Shown in pieces: positions 17,145-26,441 of a DNA stretch of 45,707 nt. Every line of letters starts with the position of its first letter. Within the stretch, counting starts at the first letter, position 1. Made by a program: the position numbers and the translations under genes. The notes beneath the pieces are model-generated. The model saw only the letters and a program-made list of their open reading frames with translations. It searched no databases and was not told where the DNA came from. Origin of the DNA: a virus. The stretch lies in the IMG/VR virus record IMGVR_UViG_3300009149_000064, positions 1 through 45,707 of that record; one strand, given 5' to 3'.

Positions 17145-17360
17145 ATGACAGAAGAAAATGAAAAAATGACAAAAGAAAAACTTCAACAAAACTTTGAAGA
17201 AGCCATTGATGATCTGGGTGATGCAACAAAAAAAGTAGCAGGAAAAGTATTCAATGGAATGGTTGCACGAACCGTTGAAGTGTTTTCTGAGTTGTTGGAT
17301 AAACAAAAGGTTATCATAAAAGATAAAATAAAAAGGGGGAAGGATGGCAAAAAAGAATAA
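17145..17360 (+). CDS. Small helical protein, unknown (71 aa)
   Basis: A Lys/Glu-rich, probably all-helical 71-residue protein that begins three bases after the E2-like stop. An amphipathic central helix (D-A-T-K-K-V-A-G-K-V-F) is the main visible feature. It overlaps the next gene by 17 bases. It could be an accessory subunit of the Ubl or RNA polymerase gene groups; nothing in the sequence decides between them. Confidence 0.6.
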   Translation: MTEENEKMTKEKLQQNFEEAIDDLGDATKKVAGKVFNGMVARTVEVFSELLDKQKVIIKDKIKRGKDGKKE

Positions 17361-17571
17361 CCCCGATGAAACAGAAGTTACATATTCAATAGAGGAAATA
17401 ATTGAAAATATTGTAGAAGAAAAAATGGGCAAACTTGTAAAAAATGACATTAAAGCACTTGCAAGAGAACTGATGCCTCATCTTGATCAAATAATTGCAA
17501 ACAAAATCAAAGAACATTTTTATCAAATAGGAAATTTCCTAGCAGAAAAATTTAAAGAATCAGGAGAATAA
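17344..17571 (+). CDS. Small helical protein, unknown (75 aa)
   Basis: A 75-residue acidic-helical protein overlapping the previous small gene by 17 bases, with GGGGGAAGG directly upstream of the ATG. Predicted amphipathic helices (S-I-E-E-I-I-E-N-I-V-E-E-K and later) suggest a coiled coil or small partner protein. It ends five bases before the RNA polymerase beta-prime gene, so co-expression with that subunit is likely. I do not recognise the family. Confidence 0.6.
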   Translation: MAKKNNPDETEVTYSIEEIIENIVEEKMGKLVKNDIKALARELMPHLDQIIANKIKEHFYQIGNFLAEKFKESGE

Positions 17572-17576
17572 AACAT

Positions 17577-20285
17577 ATGCCAAAGATATTGGATTATAAC
17601 TCATTTTGTGAAAATCTAGACGAAGTGACGTCTCTAAAAACATTTGGAAAAAAGAAGTTCCACCCAGACGGGTTATTCTCTGAACAGATTTTTGGGCCAG
17701 TCAAAAATTATACATGTCAATGTGGGAGATACTATGGAATCTCACAGACAGGAGATAACTGTGATACTTGTAAAGTAGATATTGTAAATAGCGATGCAAG
17801 ACGAAAACGATTTGCAAAAATTACAATTCCAGTGTCCGTTGTTAACCCAGTGTTCTATGATCTCATTGTCGAACTTGGCGGAAAAAATTTAAAGAAAGCT
17901 ATAGATACTCTTATGCGAAATGAGAAAAGCGTCTTATATAAATCCCAGGATGACTATATGGTTACAGTAAATCCAGAAGAGACTGTTCCAAAAGGTGCTG
18001 AAGTTTGGGAACGTGCTGACGCTATTCGTGAATTGGTTACGGGTATTGCTCAAGACATGATCGAAGAAGGTGTTGAAGGGTGGGATCTTGTTATAGAAAA
18101 GATTGACAATTTATTAATTAATCAAATAATTGTCCTTCCGCCAGACTTAAGACCAACATCAAAAAGTTCTGGAAAAAGTAAGCAATTAATGGATAAAATA
18201 AATAGATATTATATTCAAATACTAACGAAGAAAGAAATAATGAGAGAAACCATCATTGATATTTATAAAGATAAAGCTCTCTACTATACTTATTTCAAAC
18301 AACTTCAAAAAGATGTTAATGAGTTATACACTAGGATACTAGAAAAGATAGCAAAGAAAGAAGGATTAATCAGAGGAAATATTTTGGGGAAAAGAATTGA
18401 TTTTTCTGGACGTGCAGTTATTACGCCAGATCCGACATTGGCATTAGATGAGTGTAAATTACCATACCTTATGGTATTAGAAATTTATAAACTTCCAATC
18501 GCTAAAAGAATTTTAGAGCTTGGTAAATTTAAATTATTAAATCGTGCAATTGACTTTGTAGATGATTGTATTGATAGCCAATCACCAGTGTTATACAATG
18601 TATGTACTGATATTACAGCTGATAAATACTGCATACTAAACAGACAACCATCTCTCCATAAATTAAGCATGCTTGCGTTTAAGATAAAGATAACATTAGA
18701 TCAGGTTATTAAAATACATCCATTATCTTGTCCTCCATTTAATGCAGATTTTGATGGAGATCAAATGGCTGTATATATACCAATTACTGAGGAATGTGAA
18801 AAAGAAGTCGAAGAAAGACTTTCAATTAAACAAAATCTTAGCAGTCCTGCAAATGAAAGTTTAACAACAACACCATCCCAAGATATTATTTTGGGAATTT
18901 ATTATTTAACATCACCAGAATTTGCTGGAGAAAAAGAGAAAGAAAAAGTTAAAGGTAAGTTGATTCATTGGGGGCAAGCAGAGTTTAATAAACAATTGCC
19001 TGAGGACTATCCGCTAATTACAGAAATCGTTCAGGAGAAGGTTCTTCTAAGAATTCTAAATGATATTAAAAATAGATATTCAAGTGATATAGTGATGAAC
19101 GTATTAGATAAGATAAAACTAATAGGTTTTAAATATGCAACTTTATTTGGTTGCACAATGTCTTTAAAAGATTGTTATGTACCAGAAGCAGCAAAACTTA
19201 AAGAAGCATTATATGCTCCAGGAAGTACAAGAGAACAATTAGAAGCTCTCTCTGATAAATCATTAATTGAAGAAATAAAAAAGAAATTCAAATATTCCTA
19301 TATGATTGAATCAGGGGCGAGAGGAAGTTGGGATCAAGTCAAACAGATGATTCTGACAAGAGGTTTTATCTCAAACTTTGATGGAGAAATATTACCATAC
19401 CCAATTAAAAACTCATTGATTGATGGGTTAACTGAAGAAGAGTTTTTCTTTTCTACATATGGTTGCCGTAAGGGGCTTCTTGATGTTGCTTTGAATACTG
19501 GAACATCTGGATATCTATCAAGAAAACTAATTTTCACATGCGCAAACTTACAAATTGATGAAGATCTAGAAGATTGTGGTACTAAAGATCTTCTAGAAGT
19601 TCATGTTACTACAAAACGGAAAGCGAGAATGTTGATTAACAAGTACCATCTTGTTAACGATGAACTCCAACAAATTACATTGGAAAATTATAGAGAGTTT
19701 ATTGACAAAGATGTTTTTATTCGGAGTCCAATTCTTTGTAAAAATCCAAAGATCTGTCATATATGTTATGGCAATCTGTATAAAAATCTTAATAGTCGTT
19801 TCATTGGAATTCTTGCAGCACAAACCCTTGGAGAAAGAGGTACCCAACTTGTATTGAGAACTTTTCATACATCTGGTTCAGCTGTCATTAAGGGTGAGGA
19901 TCATCAAGATGAATCAATGAAACAACGAGATATTATTGGGGATCTTGCTTCAGTTTCAACATTATTACATAAATTTAAGGGAAAAACATATACAAATTTA
20001 GTTTCAGAATTATTCGATGTGTATGATAAAGATATATACCATGTTCACTTTGAATGTGTGGTAGCACAACTAATGTGGAAAAACCATACAAAGTGGAGAT
20101 TATTGCCGGACAGAGAAAAAGTTTCTCCTGACTTCTATTCTATTCAGAGCGTGCCAAATCAAGAGAGCTGGATTTTAGCTATGGCATTTTCAAATCCGAA
20201 AAGAGCAATCTTGCAAGGTATCTTGTATGAAGGTCGCTATTCAGGGGTAATAGATAAAATTCTAAAAGGAGAAAAAATAAGATGA
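17577..20285 (+). CDS. RNA polymerase beta-prime subunit, single-chain, compact
   Basis: This 902-residue protein is a complete but compact beta-prime homolog. The N-terminal zinc site is C-x-C (47, 49) and C-x-x-C (62, 65). G-K-R-I-D-F-S-G-R-A-V precedes the catalytic loop N-A-D-F-D-G-D-Q-M at 389-397 (Asp391/393/395 bind magnesium). The bridge helix/trigger loop region carries S-G-A-R-G-S and a G-C-R-K-G-L segment. The second zinc site is Cys667, 721, 727, 730, close to bacterial spacing. A-A-Q-T-L-G-E-R-G-T-Q and G-D-L-A-S-V mark the C-terminal regions, which are shortened against the roughly 1400 residues of E. coli beta-prime. Its stop overlaps the next gene (ATGA). No alpha or sigma homolog is recognised in the window. 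Confidence 0.95.
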   Translation: MPKILDYNSFCENLDEVTSLKTFGKKKFHPDGLFSEQIFGPVKNYTCQCGRYYGISQTGDNCDTCKVDIVNSDARRKRFAKITIPVSVVNPVFYDLIVELGGKNLKKAIDTLMRNEKSVLYKSQDDYMVTVNPEETVPKGAEVWERADAIRELVTGIAQDMIEEGVEGWDLVIEKIDNLLINQIIVLPPDLRPTSKSSGKSKQLMDKINRYYIQILTKKEIMRETIIDIYKDKALYYTYFKQLQKDVNELYTRILEKIAKKEGLIRGNILGKRIDFSGRAVITPDPTLALDECKLPYLMVLEIYKLPIAKRILELGKFKLLNRAIDFVDDCIDSQSPVLYNVCTDITADKYCILNRQPSLHKLSMLAFKIKITLDQVIKIHPLSCPPFNADFDGDQMAVYIPITEECEKEVEERLSIKQNLSSPANESLTTTPSQDIILGIYYLTSPEFAGEKEKEKVKGKLIHWGQAEFNKQLPEDYPLITEIVQEKVLLRILNDIKNRYSSDIVMNVLDKIKLIGFKYATLFGCTMSLKDCYVPEAAKLKEALYAPGSTREQLEALSDKSLIEEIKKKFKYSYMIESGARGSWDQVKQMILTRGFISNFDGEILPYPIKNSLIDGLTEEEFFFSTYGCRKGLLDVALNTGTSGYLSRKLIFTCANLQIDEDLEDCGTKDLLEVHVTTKRKARMLINKYHLVNDELQQITLENYREFIDKDVFIRSPILCKNPKICHICYGNLYKNLNSRFIGILAAQTLGERGTQLVLRTFHTSGSAVIKGEDHQDESMKQRDIIGDLASVSTLLHKFKGKTYTNLVSELFDVYDKDIYHVHFECVVAQLMWKNHTKWRLLPDREKVSPDFYSIQSVPNQESWILAMAFSNPKRAILQGILYEGRYSGVIDKILKGEKIR

Positions 20286-20473
20286 GAGATCCAGAAAGAA
20301 TTGAACCAATGCTAGCGTTAATTCGTGAAATCTGGACTAAACATCCAGATTTACGATTAACGCAATTGATTATGAACGCTCTACAGATTAATAAAGATCC
20401 CTATTATATAGAGGATGATGTTTTACAAAAAGGTTTAGAAAAAGTTAAAAAATTGCTTGTTAGGGAGGAATAA
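20282..20473 (+). CDS. DUF1040/YihD-like small protein
   Basis: A 63-residue protein beginning M-R-D-P-E-R-I-E and containing P-D-L-R-L-T-Q-L and Y-I-E-D-D, the order I know from the bacterial DUF1040/YihD family of unknown function. It is coupled to beta-prime by an ATGA overlap and ends three bases before beta, so it is transcribed inside the RNA polymerase operon. Its placement suggests an accessory role in the polymerase, which is inference only. Confidence 0.7.
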   Translation: MRDPERIEPMLALIREIWTKHPDLRLTQLIMNALQINKDPYYIEDDVLQKGLEKVKKLLVREE

Positions 20474-20476
20474 AAC

Positions 20477-23473
20477 TTGAACATAATTAATCCTACTTTT
20501 AAAATTCAAGATGAAGAGTTTAATCTCTTCACACTAAGACAGAAAGACTTTGAACAGATTTTACCACTAGTTCGTGAAATAGTTAAACCAGTTGAAGAAA
20601 TAGGATTTGATATTGTTGAAGTAGACTTGAAAGATTCTCGTTTCTCATCAGGAGAATTGTCTAAAACAATAAAACAAACCTTAGTTATTAAGTTTCAAAA
20701 AGGAAGCTCAAATATTGATTTGAGCCTTTTTATTCCAAAGTTAGTCGATCAAAATTACATAATGATAAATGGTAAGAAAAAGATACCTCTATTTCAACTG
20801 TTTGATATTCCTGTAGTAACAAGGGGAGAAAGTATTAAAATCAGAACCAACGTCGCCACAATAATGGTGTACAAAGATCGAGAAGAACCATCAATCAGAA
20901 TAAGTTTCTTGGGTAAAAAAGTTCCCCTTTCCCTTATCTTATGTGCTTACTATAGTATGGAAGAGGTTAAACAAAAGTTTGAACTTGATCTTCCCATTGA
21001 TGAAAATTCAGATGTGTTTTATGAGTTGTTGCGTTATGATTTAAAAACTACTCTGGATGAATCAATAGGTCATACTCAAGATGATTTTATTGTTGAACTT
21101 GGTCGAACATACTCAAAGTACAATGCAAAATCAAAAGGCGAAGATATTTTATACGCTATTGATTTAATTCCTAAAGTTGATGTGCTTACAGCAAAGTTCT
21201 TTCAAACAGGATCTCTGTTAGAAGAAATCCTTTATGCTATTCAGACAGTAGACATTGATGATACTTTGTTTACAAATAAAAGAGTTAGATGTTTTGAATA
21301 TATAGTTGCAGCAAAAATTTCAAAGATCATTTTTGATTTGTGTTTTGCTAACAGAACAGCTCGTCAACCAAAGTTCAATATCAACTCAACTCAAATATTA
21401 TCAGAGTGTAATGTGTCAGATATTATACAATTTGATTTCTCAATAAATCCAATTGAAGAATTGACAAAACTATCAAGAATCAGTCTATTAGGTCCAGGTG
21501 GATTCAAGAGAGAAAATATTCCAAAACATTTAAGAGATATTTGTCCAACAATGTTTGGTCGTATTTGTCCTGTTGATACTCCAGATAGAGATAATTGTGG
21601 AGTATTACAAAATCTTATTCCGAATGTTCATTTGGATCAAGATTTAAAATTCACGGAAGAATATTGCGAAAAGCAACCAATATCAATACCAGTTTCTATG
21701 ACTCCATTTTTGAAGCATGATGACCAAACTAGATTACAAATGGCGTCATCACAAATGCGTCAATCAATTATGTTAAAAGACTTTGACTCACCCCTAATAG
21801 GTTCGGGATGTGAAGGTCTATATACAGATTATACACAATTTGTCAAACGAGCAAAACATAATGGGGAAGTAGTTCATATTGATAAAGAATATTTGATAGT
21901 CATGTACAGCAATGGCGAACCAGATATTTTCAACATTGCTTATCGAAAAATTTACGTTGAGCATATGGATTTTATGAATCTCTATGTAAAACCTGGCGAT
22001 AAATTTAAAGCAGGAGATATCTTAGCAGAAAGTAATTTTTGTAAAGATGGAAAAGTGAATATTGGTAAAAACCTTCTTACTGGTGTCATGGTATATTATG
22101 GAAACAACTATGAGGATGGTATCGTCATTTCAGACAGATTGGTTAATGACGATATATTTACATCTGTACATTATAAAGATTTGTCATTTACATTAACTCC
22201 AGATAAAGTTCTTTTATCTTTAGATGATAATATTTATAAACCATTACCAGATGAATTAGAAACTACCAAAGCAGGGAATCCATATGCCATTATTAAAAAG
22301 TTAAATTCAGAAGATCTATATTCAGTATTTTCTAATCCTGTTAGACTGGATGCTAAAAAGAATTTTATAATTTCAGAAGTTAATCTATATGCAAATGCAT
22401 GGAATGAAGAAATTCCAGAGTTTAAACAATGGATAGAAAAGCGTCTTGTTGAGCAGCTAGACAAACAAACATACCTACAAAAAATTATTAAAAATACTTT
22501 TGATAAAGAACATGCTACACGGTTAATTAGAGAAAACGGTCTTGATAAATTTTCTCTTGATAAAAAATATAAATACAAACGTGAACGTATTAACGGTATA
22601 CAGATTGAGATGTATGGAGTTCATTTCCGAAAGATAAAGGTCGGAGATAAAATAGCAAACAGACATGGAAACAAAGGTGTTATTTCACGAATTGTTCCAC
22701 ATGAGAAAATGCCACAGACAGAAGATGGAAGACATCTTGATATTTGTATTAACCCACTTGGTATTATATCTCGAATGAATATTGGACAATTATATGAAAT
22801 GCATTTAGCAATGTCAGTTCAAGATTTAAAATTCGCTTTAATGAAAATGTTAGAAAAAAATAAAACTCAAAAAGAAATGAGAAAATACTTGCTTGGATAT
22901 ATTAAAATTATTGACAAGACAACTGATCAATGGTACTATACTCAATTCGTTGAACAACTGCCAAAAGAGATTGATCTTGACTTTATTAAAGAGTTAACAA
23001 TAATCCAACCTCCATTTGAATCATGTAGATTAGCAGAGGTTGAAGCAGCGCTAACATATACAAACATAAAATTCAAGCAGAAAATATATGATCCTTTATC
23101 AAAAGTCCATATCATAAATGAAATTGCAACAGGGTTAATCTACTTTTTCAGAATGGTTCATATTGCAGAGGAAAAACTAGCAGCTCGTGGTATTGGAGCA
23201 TATGCTAGACGTACATTACAACCATTGGGAGGAAGGAAGAATAAAGGTGGACAGCGATGTGGTGAAATGGAGTCTGCATGTCTAATAGGACATGATGCCT
23301 CACATAACTTATTCGAGTTCTTCACAACCAAATCAGACTGTATTGATTTAAAAAATAATTACATACGGAACTTTATTGAACCAAGCTTTACTGATTATTT
23401 AAGCGATATAGTTCCTGAGTCAGTTAAACTTCTAAACTCATATCTAACTGTTATAGGAGTTGATCAGAAATGA
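20477..23473 (+). CDS. RNA polymerase beta subunit, single-chain, compact
   Basis: This 998-residue protein begins with TTG behind GGGAGGAA. It contains L-S-R-I-S-L-L-G-P-G-G-F and G-R-I-C-P-V-D-T-P (rifampicin-region homology), Y-G-N-N-Y-E-D-G-I-V-I-S, and V-G-D-K-I-A-N-R-H-G-N-K-G near 722-735 with the universally conserved lysines. The C-terminal P-L-G-G-R and G-G-Q-R-C-G-E-M-E (about 924-932) interact with beta-prime in bacterial enzymes. It is shorter than E. coli beta (about 1340) but continuous, unlike the split subunits of phiKZ-type phages. The next gene overlaps by ATGA. Confidence 0.95.
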   Translation: MNIINPTFKIQDEEFNLFTLRQKDFEQILPLVREIVKPVEEIGFDIVEVDLKDSRFSSGELSKTIKQTLVIKFQKGSSNIDLSLFIPKLVDQNYIMINGKKKIPLFQLFDIPVVTRGESIKIRTNVATIMVYKDREEPSIRISFLGKKVPLSLILCAYYSMEEVKQKFELDLPIDENSDVFYELLRYDLKTTLDESIGHTQDDFIVELGRTYSKYNAKSKGEDILYAIDLIPKVDVLTAKFFQTGSLLEEILYAIQTVDIDDTLFTNKRVRCFEYIVAAKISKIIFDLCFANRTARQPKFNINSTQILSECNVSDIIQFDFSINPIEELTKLSRISLLGPGGFKRENIPKHLRDICPTMFGRICPVDTPDRDNCGVLQNLIPNVHLDQDLKFTEEYCEKQPISIPVSMTPFLKHDDQTRLQMASSQMRQSIMLKDFDSPLIGSGCEGLYTDYTQFVKRAKHNGEVVHIDKEYLIVMYSNGEPDIFNIAYRKIYVEHMDFMNLYVKPGDKFKAGDILAESNFCKDGKVNIGKNLLTGVMVYYGNNYEDGIVISDRLVNDDIFTSVHYKDLSFTLTPDKVLLSLDDNIYKPLPDELETTKAGNPYAIIKKLNSEDLYSVFSNPVRLDAKKNFIISEVNLYANAWNEEIPEFKQWIEKRLVEQLDKQTYLQKIIKNTFDKEHATRLIRENGLDKFSLDKKYKYKRERINGIQIEMYGVHFRKIKVGDKIANRHGNKGVISRIVPHEKMPQTEDGRHLDICINPLGIISRMNIGQLYEMHLAMSVQDLKFALMKMLEKNKTQKEMRKYLLGYIKIIDKTTDQWYYTQFVEQLPKEIDLDFIKELTIIQPPFESCRLAEVEAALTYTNIKFKQKIYDPLSKVHIINEIATGLIYFFRMVHIAEEKLAARGIGAYARRTLQPLGGRKNKGGQRCGEMESACLIGHDASHNLFEFFTTKSDCIDLKNNYIRNFIEPSFTDYLSDIVPESVKLLNSYLTVIGVDQK

Positions 23474-23691
23474 GCACTTATGGATGGTATATAAACGCAA
23501 CATCTACGTGGTCAAGCTCCACAGATTTTGAGAGACAAGCTAAGAAAGTAAAGTCAGATATAGAAAAATTACAGCAAAATTTAGAAGCACAGATACAGGA
23601 ACAAGGAAAGAGTGTGAAGTTCCCTCCATTAGATATAAAAAAAGAGGAGGAAAAACCAATTTTCTTTGATCCAGAGGAATTAGACTTATGA
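23470..23691 (+). CDS. Small protein, unknown (73 aa)
   Basis: A 73-residue protein joined to the beta gene by an ATGA overlap and to the next by another. It has a short aromatic/Ser-Thr-rich N-terminus (Y-G-W-Y-I-N-A-T-S-T-W), a predicted coiled helix about 20-50 and an acidic tail. No domain was recognised. Tight coupling on both sides supports a real gene in the polymerase operon. Confidence 0.62.
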   Translation: MSTYGWYINATSTWSSSTDFERQAKKVKSDIEKLQQNLEAQIQEQGKSVKFPPLDIKKEEEKPIFFDPEELDL

Positions 23692-23963
23692 CAAAGTTAA
23701 GAAAATTATGCTGTCGTATATGCGGTGAAGAAATCAGGTTTACATATGAAAGACCCAACTCATCTTTTTCAATTATAAATGGAAAGTTGGCAGCTGATTA
23801 TAATAATTTCATGACTGGTCCTGATCTTGTTGCTCATTGTGGAAATGATAAAGAACATGACATTTATCCACAACCACATGATAATATCTCAATCGAAGAT
23901 TTTGATAAATGGTTAAATAATGTTGAAGAATATTTCAGAGAAAAAGTATTAGAATGGCTATAA
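23688..23963 (+). CDS. Zinc-ribbon-like small protein (91 aa)
   Basis: A 91-residue protein with an N-terminal C-C-R-I-C-G-E-E pair and a later H-C-G-N-D-K-E-H, compatible with a small zinc-binding fold, followed by a helical C-terminus. The start overlaps the previous stop by ATGA. Small zinc proteins beside RNA polymerase genes can be transcription factors, but no specific homology is visible. Confidence 0.6.
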   Translation: MTKLRKLCCRICGEEIRFTYERPNSSFSIINGKLAADYNNFMTGPDLVAHCGNDKEHDIYPQPHDNISIEDFDKWLNNVEEYFREKVLEWL

Positions 23964-23977
23964 AGGGGGAAAATTTA

Positions 23978-24820
23978 ATGGAGTGTTTACCAGATATACA
24001 ATGTACAGAACCAAATATCTCTATCCCCATTAAACAAGTTGGTGTCGAAAACGTTGAGGTTCCTTTTAGTTTAGAATTTAAAACAGGAGGATTTTGCCAA
24101 TTAAATGCTAATGTATCAATGAGAACAAATCTCGATAAAGATACAAAGGGAATCTCAATGTCTAGACTCCTTCTTACGTTAAAACCATATTTAGATTTAC
24201 CATTAAAACACAAACTTATTAAACAAATACTCGAAGATTTAAAAGAGAATATTGGTAGTGAAGCCAGTTTTATGAAGTTTGATTTTCGCATGCCAATCAT
24301 AAGAAAATCAATTACATCAGATAACGAATTTCCAATATATTATAAATGTAGATTTGAAGGACAGCTTTACGGTTCCGAGTTTAGATTTTATCAAGGAATT
24401 GTAATTCAATATGCATCATACTGTCCTTGTTCAGCAGAGCTTTGTGGTCATTTATCTGATAATGCCAGCAAAGGATATCCACACAACCAAAGATCATATG
24501 CCGACATTTTAGTTGAAGTGAGGGAACCCAATTACGTTTGGCTTGAAGATATTATACAAACAGTTGAAACAAATATTAAAACCCTTCCATACCCAGTAAT
24601 AAAAAGAGTTGATGAGCAGGAGATTGCTAGAGTAGCAGCAGAAAATCCATTGTTTGTCGAAGATGCAATAAGATTGATTTCAAGTTCATTAAATGGTATG
24701 TCTGTTTTACATGACTGGATTGTCAAATGTAGACATGAAGAATCGATCCATACATCTGAAGCAATTGCCATCAATTGGAAGGGGGTAGAAGGAGGATTTA
24801 ATGGAAGGAGATATTTATGA
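23978..24820 (+). CDS. folE2: GTP cyclohydrolase IB (FolE2/MptA family)
   Basis: The ATG at 23978 (after AAAGGGGG) is preferred over 23954. The 280-residue protein has the FolE2 pattern: M-S-R-L at 61-64, the metal-binding C-P-C-S at 149-152, and H-N-Q-R-S at 169-173. FolE2 converts GTP to 7,8-dihydroneopterin triphosphate with zinc or other metals and is unrelated in sequence to FolE type I. The product is the substrate of QueD (encoded at 314), so the two genes, about 23 kb apart, cover the first steps of the queuosine/7-deazaguanine route. The next gene overlaps by ATGA. Confidence 0.92.
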   Translation: MECLPDIQCTEPNISIPIKQVGVENVEVPFSLEFKTGGFCQLNANVSMRTNLDKDTKGISMSRLLLTLKPYLDLPLKHKLIKQILEDLKENIGSEASFMKFDFRMPIIRKSITSDNEFPIYYKCRFEGQLYGSEFRFYQGIVIQYASYCPCSAELCGHLSDNASKGYPHNQRSYADILVEVREPNYVWLEDIIQTVETNIKTLPYPVIKRVDEQEIARVAAENPLFVEDAIRLISSSLNGMSVLHDWIVKCRHEESIHTSEAIAINWKGVEGGFNGRRYL

Positions 24821-25530
24821 TTAATGTTGCTATTTCATATGGCTTCAGTGAGGATAATAGATACAGACTTAAAACTATCCCGACAGAAATTCAGTTAGCT
24901 CTATATAAATATAAGCTCTATAAGGATAATCGAGATTTCATTTTAAATACTCTAAAGGATAATGGTACAAAAGTTAGAGCAGTACACCTACCACTCGATA
25001 CTATGTACACACCCCACGAAAAGATTTTGGAAATGATAAGCGATCTCTTTGAAGCAACTGGATGTGAAAATTTTGTAGTACATCCCAATAACGGTATTGA
25101 TACGTTTCTATCATATGTGGGCAGATGGGCGACTCCAAAAAACATGTGTGTTGAAACATTTGGTTGGAGAAAAAAGAAAGTTTACAGAAGTCCATTAGAA
25201 ATCATTGATGCATGTAAAAAATATGGAGATGTATTTAATAATGTGTGGATGGTTATTGACACATCTCATCTAGAAGACGTATGGTTTGATCATAAAATTA
25301 TGCCATACTTATTACGATACACTAAAGTTATTCATCTCTCAAATAGATCAAAAGAGTTTGGACAACATCTTCCGTTTAATAGTTCAAAAGGAGAATTAAA
25401 TTTAGTTTCTTATGTGAGAGATTTGAAGTATAGATATAAGTGGAGTGGAGATATTGTGCTTGAGTATATGCCAGAATATCATGATAGATTAATAAAAAAT
25501 TGCTATTATGTAAAAAAGTTATTGGAGTAA
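24817..25530 (+). CDS. TIM-barrel protein of the xylose isomerase/AP endonuclease 2 type
   Basis: This 237-residue protein has a TIM-barrel look: strands ending in V-A-I-S-Y, V-R-A-V-H-L-P, F-V-V-H-P, M-C-V-E-T-F-G, V-I-D-T-S-H-L, V-I-H-L-S-N and I-V-L-E-Y. The His/Glu/Asp residues at strand ends match the metal sites of xylose isomerase-like and endonuclease IV-like proteins. It overlaps FolE2 by ATGA and may act in the same pathway or in DNA repair. The exact substrate cannot be read from sequence. Confidence 0.7.
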   Translation: MINVAISYGFSEDNRYRLKTIPTEIQLALYKYKLYKDNRDFILNTLKDNGTKVRAVHLPLDTMYTPHEKILEMISDLFEATGCENFVVHPNNGIDTFLSYVGRWATPKNMCVETFGWRKKKVYRSPLEIIDACKKYGDVFNNVWMVIDTSHLEDVWFDHKIMPYLLRYTKVIHLSNRSKEFGQHLPFNSSKGELNLVSYVRDLKYRYKWSGDIVLEYMPEYHDRLIKNCYYVKKLLE

Positions 25531-25535
25531 AAATA

Positions 25536-26099
25536 ATGGATATAATTCCTTGGGAAAAATCTGAACATCATGGTTTTTATACAAGTACTTGGGGAAGGGG
25601 ACGCCATCGAAAGTTAACATATCCACGTACAGTTGAGTACTTAGATGACGATACCAAACAATATTGGAGAAAAGGGGATATTATAAAATTCGATAATGGT
25701 CGTAAAATACCATGGAAACAGACATGGGAATCATGGTTTTTGTTTAAAGACGACTGGTTAGCAACATTACCCTGGAATGGTATAACCCCAAAATATGCCG
25801 AAGAACAATATGCGGTTATCGCCGGTCGATATAGAATTGTGAAAAATAAAAGGGGATGTATATATAAAGATTACGGTGTTGTTATAATGATGATAACTGG
25901 TCCAAAGAAAGGACATATGCGAAAGTATTATCTTCGCAGACCATTTGAACATGTTTGTAAATTCCCATATAATAATAAACCTCCCCGAATATCTATGGAG
26001 TTGATAGATTCATTTATGGAACATTATGAAGATTCAAATGAATCTCGAAATGCATTTTTAGAATGTTTGTACAAAAAAATTAAAGGAGATATAACCTGA
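25536..26099 (+). CDS. Protein of unknown function (187 aa)
   Basis: The ATG at 25536 (GGAG eight bases upstream) is preferred over 25500, which lies inside the previous gene. The product is rich in Trp, Tyr, Lys and Arg, with basic beta-like stretches (K-R-G-C-I-Y-K-D-Y-G-V-V) that could bind nucleic acid. No known domain was seen. Confidence 0.6.
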   Translation: MDIIPWEKSEHHGFYTSTWGRGRHRKLTYPRTVEYLDDDTKQYWRKGDIIKFDNGRKIPWKQTWESWFLFKDDWLATLPWNGITPKYAEEQYAVIAGRYRIVKNKRGCIYKDYGVVIMMITGPKKGHMRKYYLRRPFEHVCKFPYNNKPPRISMELIDSFMEHYEDSNESRNAFLECLYKKIKGDIT

Positions 26100-26102
26100 T
26101 AT

Positions 26103-26441
26103 ATGCATAACTTGTATCAAAAAGAAAGAGACTATGAACGGCATGTCTTTGGAGAATACTCCCAAGACAAATCCCTAAATTTCGCAAGTTTTCTAATATT
26201 TCTTGAGCAATATATAAAGAAAGCTAAGAAAGCATACTGTGGGAAATGGGATGATGAGTTACCACCATGGTTAAAGATGTGTGATGAATTTGAAAACCAT
26301 GGAGTTGCCCCAACAAAAGCATATGAAGAAATTATAAAAGTGATGGCTCTCGCAGGAGCAGCGCTTGAAACATACGCAGTTATTGATTCTAGCAAGTGGA
26401 GGGAACATCCAGAAAGAGATGCCCTCAAGTGGAAAGACTAA
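26103..26441 (+). CDS. Conserved helical phage protein (112 aa)
   Basis: A 112-residue, helix-rich protein with Y-Q-K-E-R-D-Y-E-R, W-D-D-E-L-P-P-W-L-K and A-L-A-G-A-A-L-E-T. I recall similar proteins in T4-related and marine phages, without an established role. AAAGGAG precedes it by about 13 bases. Its Glu- and Asp-bearing helices could form a small metal-binding bundle, as in MazG-type pyrophosphatases, but this is speculative. Confidence 0.62.
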   Translation: MHNLYQKERDYERHVFGEYSQDKSLNFASFLIFLEQYIKKAKKAYCGKWDDELPPWLKMCDEFENHGVAPTKAYEEIIKVMALAGAALETYAVIDSSKWREHPERDALKWKD

